This document shows positions 35,309-50,300 of a stretch of DNA of 64,000 bases, in pieces. Every line of letters starts with the position of its first letter. Position 1 is the stretch's first letter. A program made the position numbers and the translations under genes. Source of the stretch: Whitmania pigra (taxonomy: Eukaryota; Annelida; Clitellata; Hirudinida; Haemopidae); NCBI GenBank assembly GCA_021613335.1, contig JAJTWR010000416.1, positions 124,001 to 188,000 on the forward strand. The letters run 5' to 3'. The notes under the pieces were generated by a model. That model was not told the origin of the DNA and did no database searches. It was given only the letters and a program-made list of their open reading frames with translations.

Positions 35309-38300
35309 CTTCGATGAAGAATCAATTGCTATTACGGATTAATTGACTTCAATAAATAAATTAATTACTGCTGCTTAAAATTTACATTGAAATGGTTTAT
35401 TATTGTGAAAATTTAAAAGCATTTGCAAACAACACATCTAGAATGAAACGTCTACAGACTCGTCTCGCACAATTCCCCGGAGAAACCGAGGGGACAATGG
35501 CACTCGTCCAATCCTACGGCATTCTTGTAGCAAGTTCCCCCGTTCTCGCAGTGCACATTGCAGCTCGTGCGAAGTGCGCTCTCTCCGAATCTCTCGCCGA
35601 AGCGGAACTCGTTGTGGTGCACCGGGTACAATCGAAGGTTGAAGGGAGATTCATTCATTCTGACCTGAAATGTAATAAGTCAATATAATGGAATCAAATA
35701 AAAACAATACAGGCACCATTTTCAAAGTAAAAGCATAATGAAACTAATATCTCACCACTCAACGTTCAAACCTTTAAAAAAACTCTAATTTTAACAATAA
35801 AACTTCAAATTAAAAGTTAAATTCTTGCAGAGTTGGATAATTCGCCACAATCACATTGATGTGTGGCCAAAAGTACTGGTATTCTTTGTTATTAATATAA
35901 TGATAACATATATTATATTTTAATAATATTATATATTATATTAACGATAATTATTATTATTATTATTATTATTATTAAAGGCTGATAAACTCTGCAAGAT
36001 ACACATAATTACAAATATTTTGAACATTGGCAGAATAACATTTATAAATGGTGATTACATCACTAATCTGGCCCCTGAAGAATGCTTCGCGACTGAAGCC
36101 ACAGCACAAATCAGTGAAAGACTCGTCGACGCCCCCTACGAACAAATTTGTGTTCAGCTTAAGGTCTGTCACTTGGAGATCATCTGGTGCTTCTGAAAGT
36201 TAAAGTTAATGTTTTGTAATTGAGGCTGATTGTACTTATTTATTATTATTACATTTAAATTAATTAATTAAACATTTACCACGTCCCTGCAACTCTTCAT
36301 TGACAAAGAACTGGAAACCGGTGTTGAGTATTAACATGTTCACATTCACATTCTCACCCATCCTCACTCGTTTGCTTTGAACGCTGTGAATCACTATTAG
36401 GAACAACAAGAGCAATGTAATATGAATAATTACAATTTATAAAACAAAAATAAAAGTAATAAACGTTTCATGACAAATCAACAAGGGACTTTTCATGAAC
36501 CTTGTCAATATTAATAACAAGTCAGTAGTAATAATTAGATAGTATTATTGATAAGTCGGTATAAACATATCAATTTATACTCATCAAAAGTCTTCAGAAC
36601 CAAACCTTTGTCGACTCTGAAAGCAAAGACCAAGTACCCCGTCGAGGTGGTCTCAGGTATGAAATACAGGGTGGCAAATTGTCCACTGCCATCGGGGTGT
36701 TCGGAGACGTAAAAAACGATGGACTCTTGAAAGGTCGAAGGGTCAACCATGAAGTCGAGGCTGACATTGAAGTAATCTGGTCTTGCTCCATACAGAGGCA
36801 GCCCAAGGAAGGTCTTGCCAGTGAAGTACAAGTCGACTTCATATCCTAGAAAGAATTGGAAACTGGAAATAATGTCTTCTGAAAAATGCTTCGAGATGTC
36901 GAATCATAATTATTAATAAGTAATAAAATAATGCTTAGATGCAGATTATTATTAATAATTCTGGCAATAAAAATAAGATTTATGAGGAACGTAATAAGGA
37001 AACATAGTATATTAAAACAACTACAACCTTCCGAACACCCTGGTCCACTGAGGCCGAGAGGGCAGACGCATTGCTGGTTTATACACTGACCCTGAGCTCC
37101 ACACGAACCTAAGTGAAAATATTTTAATAAAACCGATTTAACTTAACTTATACCACATAAATAATAATATGACTTATACCATGTAACTGATATTGTGCTA
37201 ACTGACATAATAACTGATTAACATCATCATCATCAAAAATAAAATTCCAGGAAAACCTTCAGTGCAAACTCCAACGGATGTTTCGCAGTAGAAGCCCGAG
37301 TGACCCGAAAGGCACCTGCACTCGAAGGCCTTCTGGTTGTTGGCAGGGTAGCATGCCCCCCCATTCCTGCAATGGTCGTGGTTGCAGACGGGGCAGTCTT
37401 TGACGGAGTGGGATTCGGCCACCTGGGAGCCGATGTCGACAGATCTTCCGTCGATGGATAACATGTTGATGCATCCTGGTGAGGAAATGGTTCGTTGGGA
37501 TTGTTTGTTAACTTTCATTACAAAACACTGCTTAATGTGCTATGTGTAACATAGTTGTGCATGTTGTGAAGAGTTAATTGATTAACAAACAATTTAGAAG
37601 TAAATTAAAAAAAATTTCCCAATCAATTTTCTAAACCATTTTAAAGACCAACCAACACCAGACTAAGTAATTTAATGATGCTGAAGCATTATAAAAAAAA
37701 CATACATAATCTCGAGTCATTAAATTTCCAAATAAAATATTTATTGCTAAATTTGAACAAAGACATGTATGACCAACCATTAAAACCATCCCTGTGTCCA
37801 GTGTACCTAGCCACGGTCTCTGTCAGGGACCGCTCGACCCCTCCCAGATACACGAGACCGCTGTAGTATGGCAAGACATTGAATGAGCCGGCCAGCACTT
37901 CCGTTTCAAAGTCGACTCTCAACGTGGCTGCGCAATGAAAGAATAATTTGTTAAAATATTAATATTATAATTACAATCATGTACAGTGAACACACATTTT
38001 ACTAATTTCATTACAAAATTATTGCAATAAAAAATAAAACTGCAAAAGTCAGAAATTCGATTTTGTTATAATTTCCAAAATCTAGTCTCACCCCCATCAC
38101 TGCCAATTTTGAACTCCACCTCGGTCCATTCCTCCAACCTTGGCACGCCCCCTTCGACTTTGTATGTCTGTCGACCGTCGAAGAAAGTGGCTTGCAACTG
38201 TGAATCCTCGAGACCCAAGGATATAAACCCTTCATCCAGGTTTGGCCCACCATACAGTATGACCAGGCCTGAATAAATATGGGATGTATCTGTCTTAATT

Positions 38301-41300
38301 ACATGCCAATCGATTAATTGCTGCCATGAAAAAATTTATCACAACATGTGATAATGTAATGTAATGTTTAATTAACGTCCGTTGCGTATCTAGATGATTA
38401 GGACGGTGCCCCCGCAGCGGGGTTTGAACCCTGCGCTGCCATCCTGAGAGGCGCAGTCTTAACCGTTAGGCCATGGGGGCACACCATGTGATAATGTAAG
38501 TTTCATCATCTAATATACATAATACAATGATATGAGATGTGGTGTAATATAATTTAACACAATATAAAAATTTAATTATTTAATAATTTAACACAATATA
38601 ATATAATCTTCAGGTCACCTTCCATGGAAAGTGTTCTGAGATTGAAACTCAAGGAGAAGGAACGTTCGTTGTTTCTGGATGCAGGGAGAGTCAAATACGA
38701 GAGTGGATTCTGGATGAAGTAGGGGATGAAGTCTGAAATTTGGTTAAAATTAATTAAAAACAATAACACAAAATTGGGAATTGTTCCAAAACATTGTGTA
38801 AATAAAATAAAATTTGTGGTTTTATCAAATGATTAATTTAAAAAATAAAAATAAAATATATTTATAAAAATTAATTTATGAAAAACTCACGTCCGGACTC
38901 CACTTGGAAAACGAGTTCTGCCATTCCATAATCATTTTGTGCCTGGCAGACATATTCCCCAAAATCTTGTGGCTCCATGTTGGGAATCCACAAAATATTG
39001 TCATTTATTTGGGATTTCCTAAAAAAATAATTGGTTAAAGTAGAAAACTAGATGCATTGATCATTAAAATTGTTATTATTATCTCCATGTTTTATTCATT
39101 ATTATTATTATTGTTATAATTATTATTATTACAATGTTGTATGTATCACCTTGTTTTATGTATCTTCATGTTTATGTGTCTTGTGTTTTATTTATTATTA
39201 CTGTTATTTTTGCTAGCGACTGATTATAATATATATTTATTTGGAAAAGTTCATTAGTGCTATTACTTTATCACATCCATCGACCTGAAAGCCCTCATTA
39301 CCTTGGTACTTCCCCATTCCTTTTGAACCAGGTAAACTGAGGCCTAGGATTGCCTCTCGCCTCGCAAACGAGTTGAGCTGCACTGCCAAGGGATGTTGTT
39401 TTAATGTAGTGTTGCTCTACCATGCTTGGAGGAACTGCAATGAATGGTAATGGTTAAGGACTTATTAATAGGAATTCTGTTTCTCTAGGCAATGAATATT
39501 TTAAACAAAATATATCAAGATTTGACTCAAGGTGTATGTAAGATAAATAAATTTATTTGTTTACTTTAGGTAAAACATTGGATTTCTACTCAAACTACGG
39601 GTTCTTTAACTTTATTTAACTAATAAAAATAAATAACACAAACAGGAACAGTAGCTGACTAGATAATGATCTCCTATTACATCACTAGCAACAAGATTAA
39701 GTAATAACAAGGGTAAAATAATAAATTAGGCTGCCGTGCTGACCCAGTACAGTGAGGATGACTTGGGCATAATAGACTCCACTTTCATGGGTGGCAAAGC
39801 ATTTGTAGGTGCCCTCATCAGATTCTTCCACCGAGGGAATGACGAGGGTCGAGCCATCGATCACGACTTTAGGAGGAAGGTCGGAGTTGGACTTCAACCA
39901 GTGTATGTTAGGATAGTCAGCTGGAAGTTAAGTCATGAGCGGGTGGTAGAAAATATATATATATAGTATATAATATATAATATAGTAGAAAATATATATA
40001 TATAGTATATAATATATAATATAGTAGAGTGTTGCATAAGTGGAATACAAGATTTTTTAACAACAGACAAAATTAAGACAAGAAAGTAACAAAATATTGC
40101 ATATCAATTGAACACCATGTCTGATTGTTGCTGTTTATGACTTTAATTTTAAATTCATTTCTTACTGGATGGTTCACAGTTGATCTCAACACTATCTCCC
40201 AGTCTGGCTTGTTCATACTTTGTCTGAATCCCTTGTCCGTTAGTTTCACCTGAAGTTGAGAATTCGGGTAAAATTTATATTGTAAGCAATTTAATAACTT
40301 ATTACTTTTTAAAATCAGTTTAAAGATAAAAATCAATATTAATTGAAATATTCTTAAATAATACCGCCAGTGACTTCAAGGAATACCAAGTCCTTGTTCT
40401 GTCCTGCTTCGTTGAATGCCGAACAAATGTAGTTGCCTTTGTCCTGAAGCTGCACATTGTAGAGACTGAAAATCACATGAAAACCCAATTTCAATTGTAT
40501 TTTCAATCAATTTTCATCAATCATCTTTTGTGTCCACAATGCTCTTCACAGATTGCATAAAAGATGAAAAGTCTCACATGAGAGAATCAGTTGTGATAGA
40601 ATGTTGTTCTGGTAGGTTGCCTATCTCCTTCGACCATTTTATCTGAGGAGGCGGTGAACCAGACGCCTGACATTTGAACTCCGCTGTTGAACCGACCTCT
40701 TGGATCAACGTTCTCGGCGAGACTATGACGGTGGGTGCAGCTGTCGAACAGATATTTATGTTTTCATAAAATTTTGAAACATTTGTGATCGATAAAAAAA
40801 TAATACTAATTAAAATACTCACAGAGTACGATCACTTCGGCGACGTTCTCGGCCGTTCCGATGTCGTTTCTCGCCGAGCAGAAATACTTTCCAGCGTCTG
40901 ACTCCCTCACTGCCTGGATTTCCAGGACGCCCTGCCTCTCGATGGCGTGAGGTGGAAGTGGGACGAGTGAATCTCTGCTCCACTGGAACACGATCGGTTG
41001 GCTGCCATCGGCTCTACATTCCAGTCTGAGATACTCTCCTGGTCTCAGGTGTACACTGCTTGGAACTATGCTGATGACTGGAGGACCTGAAGGATGAAAC
41101 ATTTACAGGTTAATAGCTTTTATATTGAAATAGAAAATGATGATAATTATTATAATAAATATGTAAATAAATTATTATTAATAATTATTATTATAAATAT
41201 AATTAACAAGTAATAGTACTTAATAATATTATAATAATGGTTTGAAGAAAATATAAGAATCGAAATCAAAGTTAAATCCTCACTTAAAACTTCCAGGTGG

Positions 41301-44300
41301 GCAGTCGCCTCCACCTCGAGGTACCTCCCCTCACTCTCCACCGTGGTGATGCACTTGTACGAACCCGAGTTCCTCTGGGTGAGATCGATGAAGCGTAACG
41401 TGTTTCCGACCGGCTCTGCATTCTTAATGTGGCCGATGGGGAGCCAGCCAGAATCTGTATCTCCGAACTGGAAGAACCACTGGTAGTCTCTTCCTTGAGC
41501 TTGAAAAGAGATTAAATACGAGTTAAGATGCACTCGTTATTACAACTGTAATTGTTCAGTAACTGCTGTTAATATCCGTCTGTTAATTGCGTATGCATTT
41601 AATTAAATAATAATAGTAAAAATAATATTAGCTAAATGAAGATCCATTTTGAACTCACCATTGCATTGAAGTTGCGATGACTGTCCAACAGCTATTCTCA
41701 GTGATGGGGGGTAGATGGATATCAGGGAGCTTTCTATGTGCTCAGCAACTGGAAATAAAATTTATGACTGAACAAAGAAATATTGCAAACAAACATTTAA
41801 GCATTAGTTTCTTTGTCAATTATCAATTCCAATAATTGCAAAGATTAACGCCTTCGTTAATTAAATTAATTAACTAAAATTACCTCTCAAATCAACAAAC
41901 TTCCTGAACTCCCCAATTTCTCCCTGCACGTGGCAGGTATACCTTCCCTCGTGGCTCTTGTCGACCCTGTCAATCCAGAGCGACGCAAATCCGTTCGCCG
42001 ACGGAGTTGCCTGTCCTGCCGGAGAGATCCATCTGATGACGTGGTTGGGGTGGGAATCGATCTTCGTGTAGGTGCATTCCAGGTGCAGCGGCATACCCTC
42101 CTCGAGCCCGTAAGCTTCAGCCACGTTGGTGATCAAAACAGCATCCTCTCCATGAACACCAGGATCCACATGAGCTGAAGGTGCATGTTGCAGTCATTGA
42201 TTGCCAAAAAATATTGTCGTGATTTGTTAAACTAAATTTTTTAATTTAAAGTATTTTTTTGCATAATCCCTAACGTTGATCTGTTCTCAACTGAGGGTTG
42301 ATGAGGCTAGACTAATCAAAGTGTTCATCTTTTAATAAACAATTAAATCAGTTTTAATAAACAAACATTGAATAATTTCTGCCACATTATTTTGAAATCA
42401 GTGAAAGATATAATGGAGAAATTAAATATTATTACATGACATGGTTTAATTGCTGGAATGGTGCATTACTTTATTGGACAATGATCAAAAACATGAAATG
42501 ACCAGAATGAACATTCACATTTAACGTTGATTTCAGAGTAAGCCTCTTTGTATCCTTCGTCCGTCTGAGCCGAGCAAAGGTAGGTTCCGCCATCTTCGGC
42601 ATCCAGGTTGAACAAGGTCAAAATGGGTCCGTCGATCTTTAAAGACCAATAACTTGATTAACTTAAGTGTTAAATTTCAATCATTCGAAAAGTAACTGAT
42701 TAATTAACTTACCAAACAATTTTAATTTTTGCAATTGACAGTATGAGATAAATAAGTATGGGAGCATTTAGTAAATTTTTATAAATTAACAATGAAATAG
42801 GTCCTGCAATATTTTGCAATAAAATGTGAAATTCCAAAGGAAGGAATTGAAATTTTACTCGGTGACGTCTTGGAAGGGCCAGACCAGGTCTACTCCAACT
42901 GACCGCTGGAAGAGAGGCTCCCGCGTTATGCACCGTGCAGGTCAGTAATGCCGTTGAGCCAATCTCGGCGTCCAATGATTTTGGAGAAATCTCCAGGTAA
43001 GCACTCCTCGTGTCAACTAAAAATAAATGAAATATTTAACTATTGTTTACATAACAGAAATATTTAATACTTTTTAAAAATGGTAATAAAATGGTAAACC
43101 TATCCTCAGAAATGGTGAAGTTATGGTGAAAAATGATGATTTAAGTTCAATTTCAACATTTTTCCAACATGAGTTCACCATTTTCCACCATATTTTCACC
43201 ATTTTCCACAATAAGTTAACAATTTTTCACCATAAATTCACCATAAGTTCACCATTTTTTCATCATAAAACCACCATTTTTCACCATAAAATCAGCATTT
43301 TTCCACCATAAAATCACCAATTTTCCAGCATAAGTTCATAAAATCACCATTGTTCACCATAGGTTCATCATTTTTCACCATAAGTTCACCATAAATTCAA
43401 CAAACCTGTTCTGTCTTCATGTGCTAGTTTGAAGGTATAGTAGGCCATTTCCTTTCCTCCGTCAACGAAATATATCGTGCACAAGTACCTTCCTTCGTCT
43501 TCCTTGCGACACTCGGGGATCTTGAGTGACGAGCTCGATTCCTCCCTGGTTTGTTCCGCTCCTAAGAACCACGAGCGTACAAAGTCAGTTGTTATCTTTT
43601 TATTTAAAAAGGCTCGTGTCTTATTGAATAAAAAAGATGTGTTTGAATACGTTTATTTATTAATGCACTTACCTGGAGGAAGCCTTCCCTTGAGTTTTGA
43701 CCAATCGATGCCCTCAACTTTGATGTAGGAATCTGTTCGGCAGCTCAGAGTCAAGTCCTGATGCTCGACGATTTTTGGAGGTGCCGAAACGGAGACTGGA
43801 TAATTCGAATCTGCAAAATGTTGATTAGTAATTTATTATTAATTTAAACAATTTAAAAGAAATAGGCAATTTGCAATCAATTAAATTCTATTTCGTTACT
43901 CTGAACGTTGAGGAAAATCCTCGAGGAGGCGGTTCCGATTTGGTTTCTCGCATGGCAGACGTACTCTCCCTCATCTTCCTGCTTCGCTTGTTGGATGTAA
44001 ACATTACCATCCTGGGTCAGGTACTGATAAAGTGGAAGACCGTTGTGCGTCCAGTAAATGCTGGGCTTTGGACTTCCTTTCACGAAGCACTTGATTTCCA
44101 CAGGCTGACCTTCGATCGCGACGGTCTCGTAGGGGGAACCGATGATGGCAGATGGGGTTCTGTCGGGGGACGAGTCATCTGAAGAAGAATATTTGAATAA
44201 ATTTAGCAATAGTATTCAATTTTAATGCACTATTAATTTGAACTTTCACCTAATGACTTAATACAGTTCCAGTAAAGAACAAAGAAATTTTTAAATTAGA

Positions 44301-47300
44301 ATGTTCCTTATGTTCCTGAACATAAGACATAATTAAAAACAGGATTAAAATCCTTTTAAAAATACCACAAGTAGCTAAAATGCAAAATAATGCTCATGCA
44401 GTTAAACCTTCAATAATCAACTCAAATTCATCCTCATCAGCTTCATCCTCTGTAATGTAGACGGAGCAGACGATTTTTCCGGCATCGCTCGGATTCACAT
44501 CGTGGATAACGAGTTGGCCTTCTCCGTCGTCCGTGTACCTGTGATCCTGTCGCTTTCTGTCCCTCCTGAACCAGATGATGGGATTAATACTAGTGTCCTG
44601 TAAACAATGGCATGCAAAACAATGTATCACAAAGTTATAGTAAAATTCAATTAAATTCCTCACAAGATCTGGACCCAGGTGACATTCGAACGTTGCTGTG
44701 TCTCCCGCTTTGACGTAACGCAGTCTGGCCCCGGTGGCAAAAATGGGTTTATCCTCATGGGCTGCAGAGTTAAGGACAATTTGAAACTAACTTGAACTAA
44801 TTTAACTAATTTGAAATCATAAAAAAAAAACATCATTAGAGTTATTAACTAATATTCCATTTGAAACAATAAAATCTAAAAATTTTTATAAAAAAGAAAA
44901 GCTCACTAATTCCATTCAAATAAAAGTTGGCCTGAGCATCTCCGTATGGACGGTAAAGGGCTTTGCAGACGTATTCCCCTGCATCGCTCGGTGTGAGGTC
45001 GGGAATGACCAGGATGTTGTCGGCTTCGTATCTCACCCTGAAAACGTGTTTTTAATTGTCATTTAATGGAAATAATTTGGCCAGAAAAAATACAAAACTT
45101 TGCTCGTCTTTATTGAACATATGTTACATATAAACATATATGAATCTTGCCAATAATAATTCATCACCCACTTACTAATTAATATGACCTAAAACTTTTG
45201 AGATGTAGCAGAAACATCTCTGGTAATCTCATGAACTACAATTTTCTAAATAATTCTAAGCATTTCCATAGCATTTTCCCAGAAAGCTGAAAATATCACC
45301 TACTTTGCACTCAATGGTCTACCATCTGCCCTGGACCACGTGATGCTGGGTTCACCACTTGCAAAGCACTGAAGTCTGGCATTGTTTCTACCTCCTTGCT
45401 TCCAGTAATCATGGGTGATGTAGGCCTGAGGTGACCGATTGCCATTTGCTGTTGTAGAACGGAAGAACGATAATTGGAAAAAGCCTTTTGCAAATAATTC
45501 CCGATATACAATAATTACTAGAATTTTCAAGTTTTTACAACCTTAGCTTTTTGCTATATCTACCGCTTAATAAAATGATGATTATTACAGTTATTATTAT
45601 TATTATTATTATTATTATTTTAGCTGACAAATATATAAATAAATCACTAAATTATTCAACCCACAGTTTGCAGTGACGTTGACCTCGTGGTGCACTTGAC
45701 CATACTGGTTTTGAACGACGCACTTGTAAATGCCCACATCTCTTTGTTGGAAGTCAGTCAAGGTAATGGAATTGTCTGCCTGTTTCAGGTAGGTTATGTC
45801 TGCTCCGTCCTTGTACCAGAAGACGGTATAGGCGACGGGACTCTGTGCCACGCAGCTCAAGACGGCGGTGCTGCCGTAGGGGATAGGAATGAAACTCGGC
45901 CCGGGACCAATTTTCGGCAATCTATCATCTAAAATTTGGAAATCAATCATCTAAAATACCATTGAATGCTGCAAGACCTTTTGAGGAAAACATCAATTAA
46001 TGCATTTGTATAATCTCTTATGGAATGTTCAATTTATTAAAACTAATAAAGGGTGTTTCCTACCTGCTTCAACCCGGATGTAAGCTACAGCTCTCGTCTC
46101 CTCTCCTCGTTGGTTTCTCACAACGCAGGTATAATTTCCAGCATCTTCTGGCTGGATGCCTCTGATGTTAAGGAGATTCTGCAAATCCCCGGTGGTGCTC
46201 TGGCTTGCCCGTGGTCCAAGAGGATCACCATCATTCCTCACCCAGTAAATGACGTACCTGGACCCCTCTGCCACTTCACAAGCGAGATTCACATTATCAC
46301 CCACTTTTGTGCGATAGACGTCTTGGAAGTTGACAATTACAGAATCTGGAGATAAAAAATTAAATAAATAATTAAAATAGTTGTTTTGAATATTATTAAT
46401 AACTAAGTCGATGATCGAGGATGGTTTTGACAGAATTTTGACTACGGTCGACAAACCCTTGACGGAGATGTTAATGTGGTGCTCTTTCTTTCCTTGGACG
46501 TTTTCAGCAACACATATGTAGGTATCCTCATCCACGTGCTGAATGCCCCTTATGCGCAAAGTGTTTTCCTCGTCGACGTAAGCCCTCGGTCCGAGGTCAG
46601 TACGACCTCTTCTGAGCCAATAAATCCTTGTGGGGTAATCACTTTGGACCTTGCAGTGCAATGTCACATCCTGGCTGACGTAGGCTGTCACGTCTCTTTT
46701 TTCGGGAGGCTGGATGGCTGAATAATTCGATTGAAATTACAAGTAATTTATTTATAAATAAAATAGAATTTAAAAATTACATCATAATAACTTGTTTAAA
46801 ATATGTTTATTTTTATTGAAAATATTTAACGTCAAAATTAACGGTGTCAAATAAATGTAAATATAAAATCGTAAAATAATCATAACGATTCAAATTGAAC
46901 TCGTTATCATTTCTGCAGCTTACGTGGCTCGCCTCTGACGGTCAAATCGTAGTACTGCGTATAAGTCCTTCCGCTGTCGTAGACGGTGCAGATGTATCTT
47001 CCGTTATCCCTTTCTGTGAGTGTTTTAAAGTGCAGAGTGTTTGCAACGGTCAGGGTTCTACCCTCCAATGGCATCGGGTCCCTCGTCCAGGTAAGGACAT
47101 AGTTGGCGGCATTCTTGACGCTGCACAACAGGCTGTAGTCGGTACCGTATACCGGTTCCGGATGGGATGGTTGTATTTGCAGTTGGACACCTGGATCACC
47201 TGAAACAAGACACAAAGAAAACATCCATATGTAGAAATTAACAATGAAACAGGATCTCCTGTATTACTAATTTATAAGCTGATTATTTAAGTTATTACTT

Positions 47301-50300
47301 GATACAAAAAGAATCACCAATGAATATTTAGACATAAAAATAACTCCAACCTTTCGATCATATCTTCAAAGAAGCTGACTAAAGATGACTCACCTGTCAC
47401 ATAGACATTAACAACCAGTTGGGTGGAAGCATAGATGTTCCTTGCAATGCAGATGTAAACACCAGCATCTTCTGGTCTGATGTTCCTAATCACAAGTCTT
47501 CCATCTGGCAACTGAGTCGCCCTTTCTGAAAGGGGTTGATTTTCCCCGCGGACCCACTGTACCGTCAAGGGTTCTGCTCCTCGAGCATTGCAAAACAAGG
47601 TCAAATCTCTGCCTACTTCTACAGCCGGGTTCGGGTCGATCGGGTCGATGACCGGTTGGTAGGGCTGTGCCGTTGGAGTGACTGCAGATGTTGCAAATGT
47701 TTCATTGTCGAATAGAATCACATTAATAGAGGTATGTTCGTGCTTGCTTCGCAAGTGAAATGAATAATCACATCACGGGAAGAGCAAATGTTTTGAATCT
47801 AATCCAAAATAATCTCATAACAACAACAACAAGATTGTAAAAAGGCACAAGAATATAGCACAATGCAGAAATAAAACCATGAAATAAAGTGTATTTACCA
47901 GGGCTTACTCTCCTGCAAAACTCTAACCATGGGTTTCCTTCAAATCCTGGTAAACATCTGCCAAAGAGAGAATTGGAACAAAAGATTTAATTGTACTGAG
48001 TCATCACAAATGAACATACAAATAGTAAACCTAAGTGTTTACACATGAATATTTTGCCTCAGAACCAAAACATAAAGATATCTACTGTTTCCAAGCTAAT
48101 CAGTTGAGATGCACAACAAAACACTTTTTTTAAACAAATTGCCACGGATCAAGGATTTAAGTAGCATCACTGATTATTAATTACTAATATAAATGGAAAA
48201 AAAATGTAGCCTTAGCATTATTTGATATTATTACGTAGACATAAATAATACATATTCAATCAATCTGAATAATTGCCATTAGAAGTCATTGATTTTTAAT
48301 TAATTCAATTTAATCATCTGAGTCAGCATTTTAATTACAGGTACTATGCATTGTGCCAAAGAGCAGTATGACACTGATAAACCCACGAACCTCTCACAAC
48401 GTTCTCCAGTGTGTCCCTCTGGGCAGGTGCGACACTTTACGACCTTCGTCTGCTTATCTACCTCACACGTTGCCGCCCTTGTAAATGCAATAATTTTTTT
48501 TAGTGATAAATTCACACATTTTGCTTAAAAAACCAACCTTCCAACATCATTCGCATTGGGACATGGGCAAGGCCTGCATGCATCCTGGCCTCTGGTGGTA
48601 GCATCACCATAAAATCCTGCTTTGCATTTCTGGCATTGATCACCTTCTGTGTTGTGATCACAGACCTACAAAAACAGATCAATAACCTAAAACAACACAA
48701 TCCAATGGTTTTAATCTGGATTATCAAAATCTAGAAATCTTTGCAAATTGCATGTAGGAGAGCTTAAATTAATTTTCTTTAATTTTTTAATTTAAAAATC
48801 TTTAGTCAATTGTCATAAATTGATATGATTGATTATATTACCATGCATTCTTAGCAAAAAGATATTGGTGTGGATGAATAAATCTTCCAAGGAAAAGGAT
48901 TTTTAGAAAATATTTTTTAACTATTTTAATCTTTACAATATATAAATAATAACAATTACAATTATAATAGTTATAAGTGATTCTGATGATTATCTAAAAT
49001 TTACAACTTACTGGACAAAATCCTTCTTCATTGCAAACACCATGTCCATGGCAATCACACTTGGAGCAGAGTCTCTTTACTGGACTTTCAACTTTAACTT
49101 TGTAATCGTCCTGACATCTCTTCATTTCAAAACAAATTTATGGCAAGATTGAAAGTCACACGATCGGCTGATTTGTTGATATTTGTTGAAAAAAATTGAT
49201 TAATAACGAATACATTTAATTAACAAGCTCCATCCGTCAATTTTGTGATAAGTGCATATTAATTGAAATAAAATTTGTAATTAATCAATTAGATTAATTT
49301 ATTAATAATTAAGTTGATTAATTTATACTATTCAATTCATATGAATTCAAATAAATTCACTACACAAACCTCACAGGACAGTCCATAGTAGCCTGGAGGA
49401 CAGGTACACTGCTCGATGAAATTTGCCTTCGGACGACCAGTGTTTGATTCTCTGGCAAAGTCGAGACTGACATCTGATAGACTGGAAATTCGTGTAAAGT
49501 CACACAAAGTCAAGAGAGAGATTCCAAAGTAATTAACCAATTTCTGAATAAATTTATGAAAATAATCAACAGGACATGGAGCTCAAGGTAACACATATGA
49601 AATGTCGATCATCATGTTAAATAATGCATTCGATAATTTACCTGATTTTTTTTTTTATTTGTTTGAGCAGTCTTAATTAAATATGAGGCAAGTAAATGTT
49701 TACTTTTTATATTTAAGATAGATCATATTTTACTTTATCTAATAATAAATCTGCCCAGCAAACCTATTCTCGGTGTCATAGGTTGTGTAGCGAGCTCTTA
49801 TTTTGAGTGAATTCAGATCAGACAAGACACTCATAAATTGAGCTCTGCTGAGAGGTGAATTATCTTCTGTTGTCCATCCATACTGCAGAACAATCAATAG
49901 AAAATGTAAAAATTTAATCCTTATTTTAAATATTCACATCTCTAAATGTTTAATAAATAATTACTTGTTATTATTTATAAATTATTAATTCCAACAAACT
50001 GACCTCTCTCAAAGGAATCGATACTTTTTGAGGATATCCTGCCTCCACAAAGTTTGGATTTCTGTAGTGCAGTGTAAGCCCATTTTTTCCCTTAGAAAAC
50101 ATTGAGAACTTATTATTATTATTGAGATTTATAACTTTAATACATTCTGAATAATATATATATATATATATATTTTATGATGTTATATATATATTAATAA
50201 ATAATTATATAAATAATAGCTGTCATTATTATTATAATTATAGCAACAAAATTGCTCACAGAAAGCACAACATCTGGCCAGTCTGTAATTCTTTCATTGT

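Larger units (their letters stand above)
38890..47681 (-). other. HSPG2: Perlecan domain IV: 16 tandem Ig domains
   Basis: Each Ig has the paired Cys, central Trp and DxGxYxC signature. Single-exon Igs: 47681-47394, 47199-46924, 46717-46457, 46345-46064, 45928-45665, 44178-43900, 42174-41884 and 41086-40823. Two-exon Igs: 45448-45304/45037-44907; 44761-44664/44597-44408; 43810-43673/43561-43406; 43016-42859/42636-42519; 41748-41659/41499-41284; 40740-40578/40465-40365; 40249-40166/39920-39744; 39434-39302/39018-38890. Frame is continuous throughout. By my count the final exon (39018-38890) is one base longer than its clean frame ([19 protein letters not shown]) requires, near 38940. This is either my counting error or a 1-base insertion. 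Ig arrays in perlecan bind collagens, nidogen and fibronectin. Confidence 0.92.

Noticed and set aside
38407..38481. Possible functional tRNA-Glu gene
   Set aside because: The acceptor stem and boxes are good, but the anticodon stem does not pair, and the unit is flanked by a 15-bp target duplication with a SINE tail, so it is a retroposed SINE.
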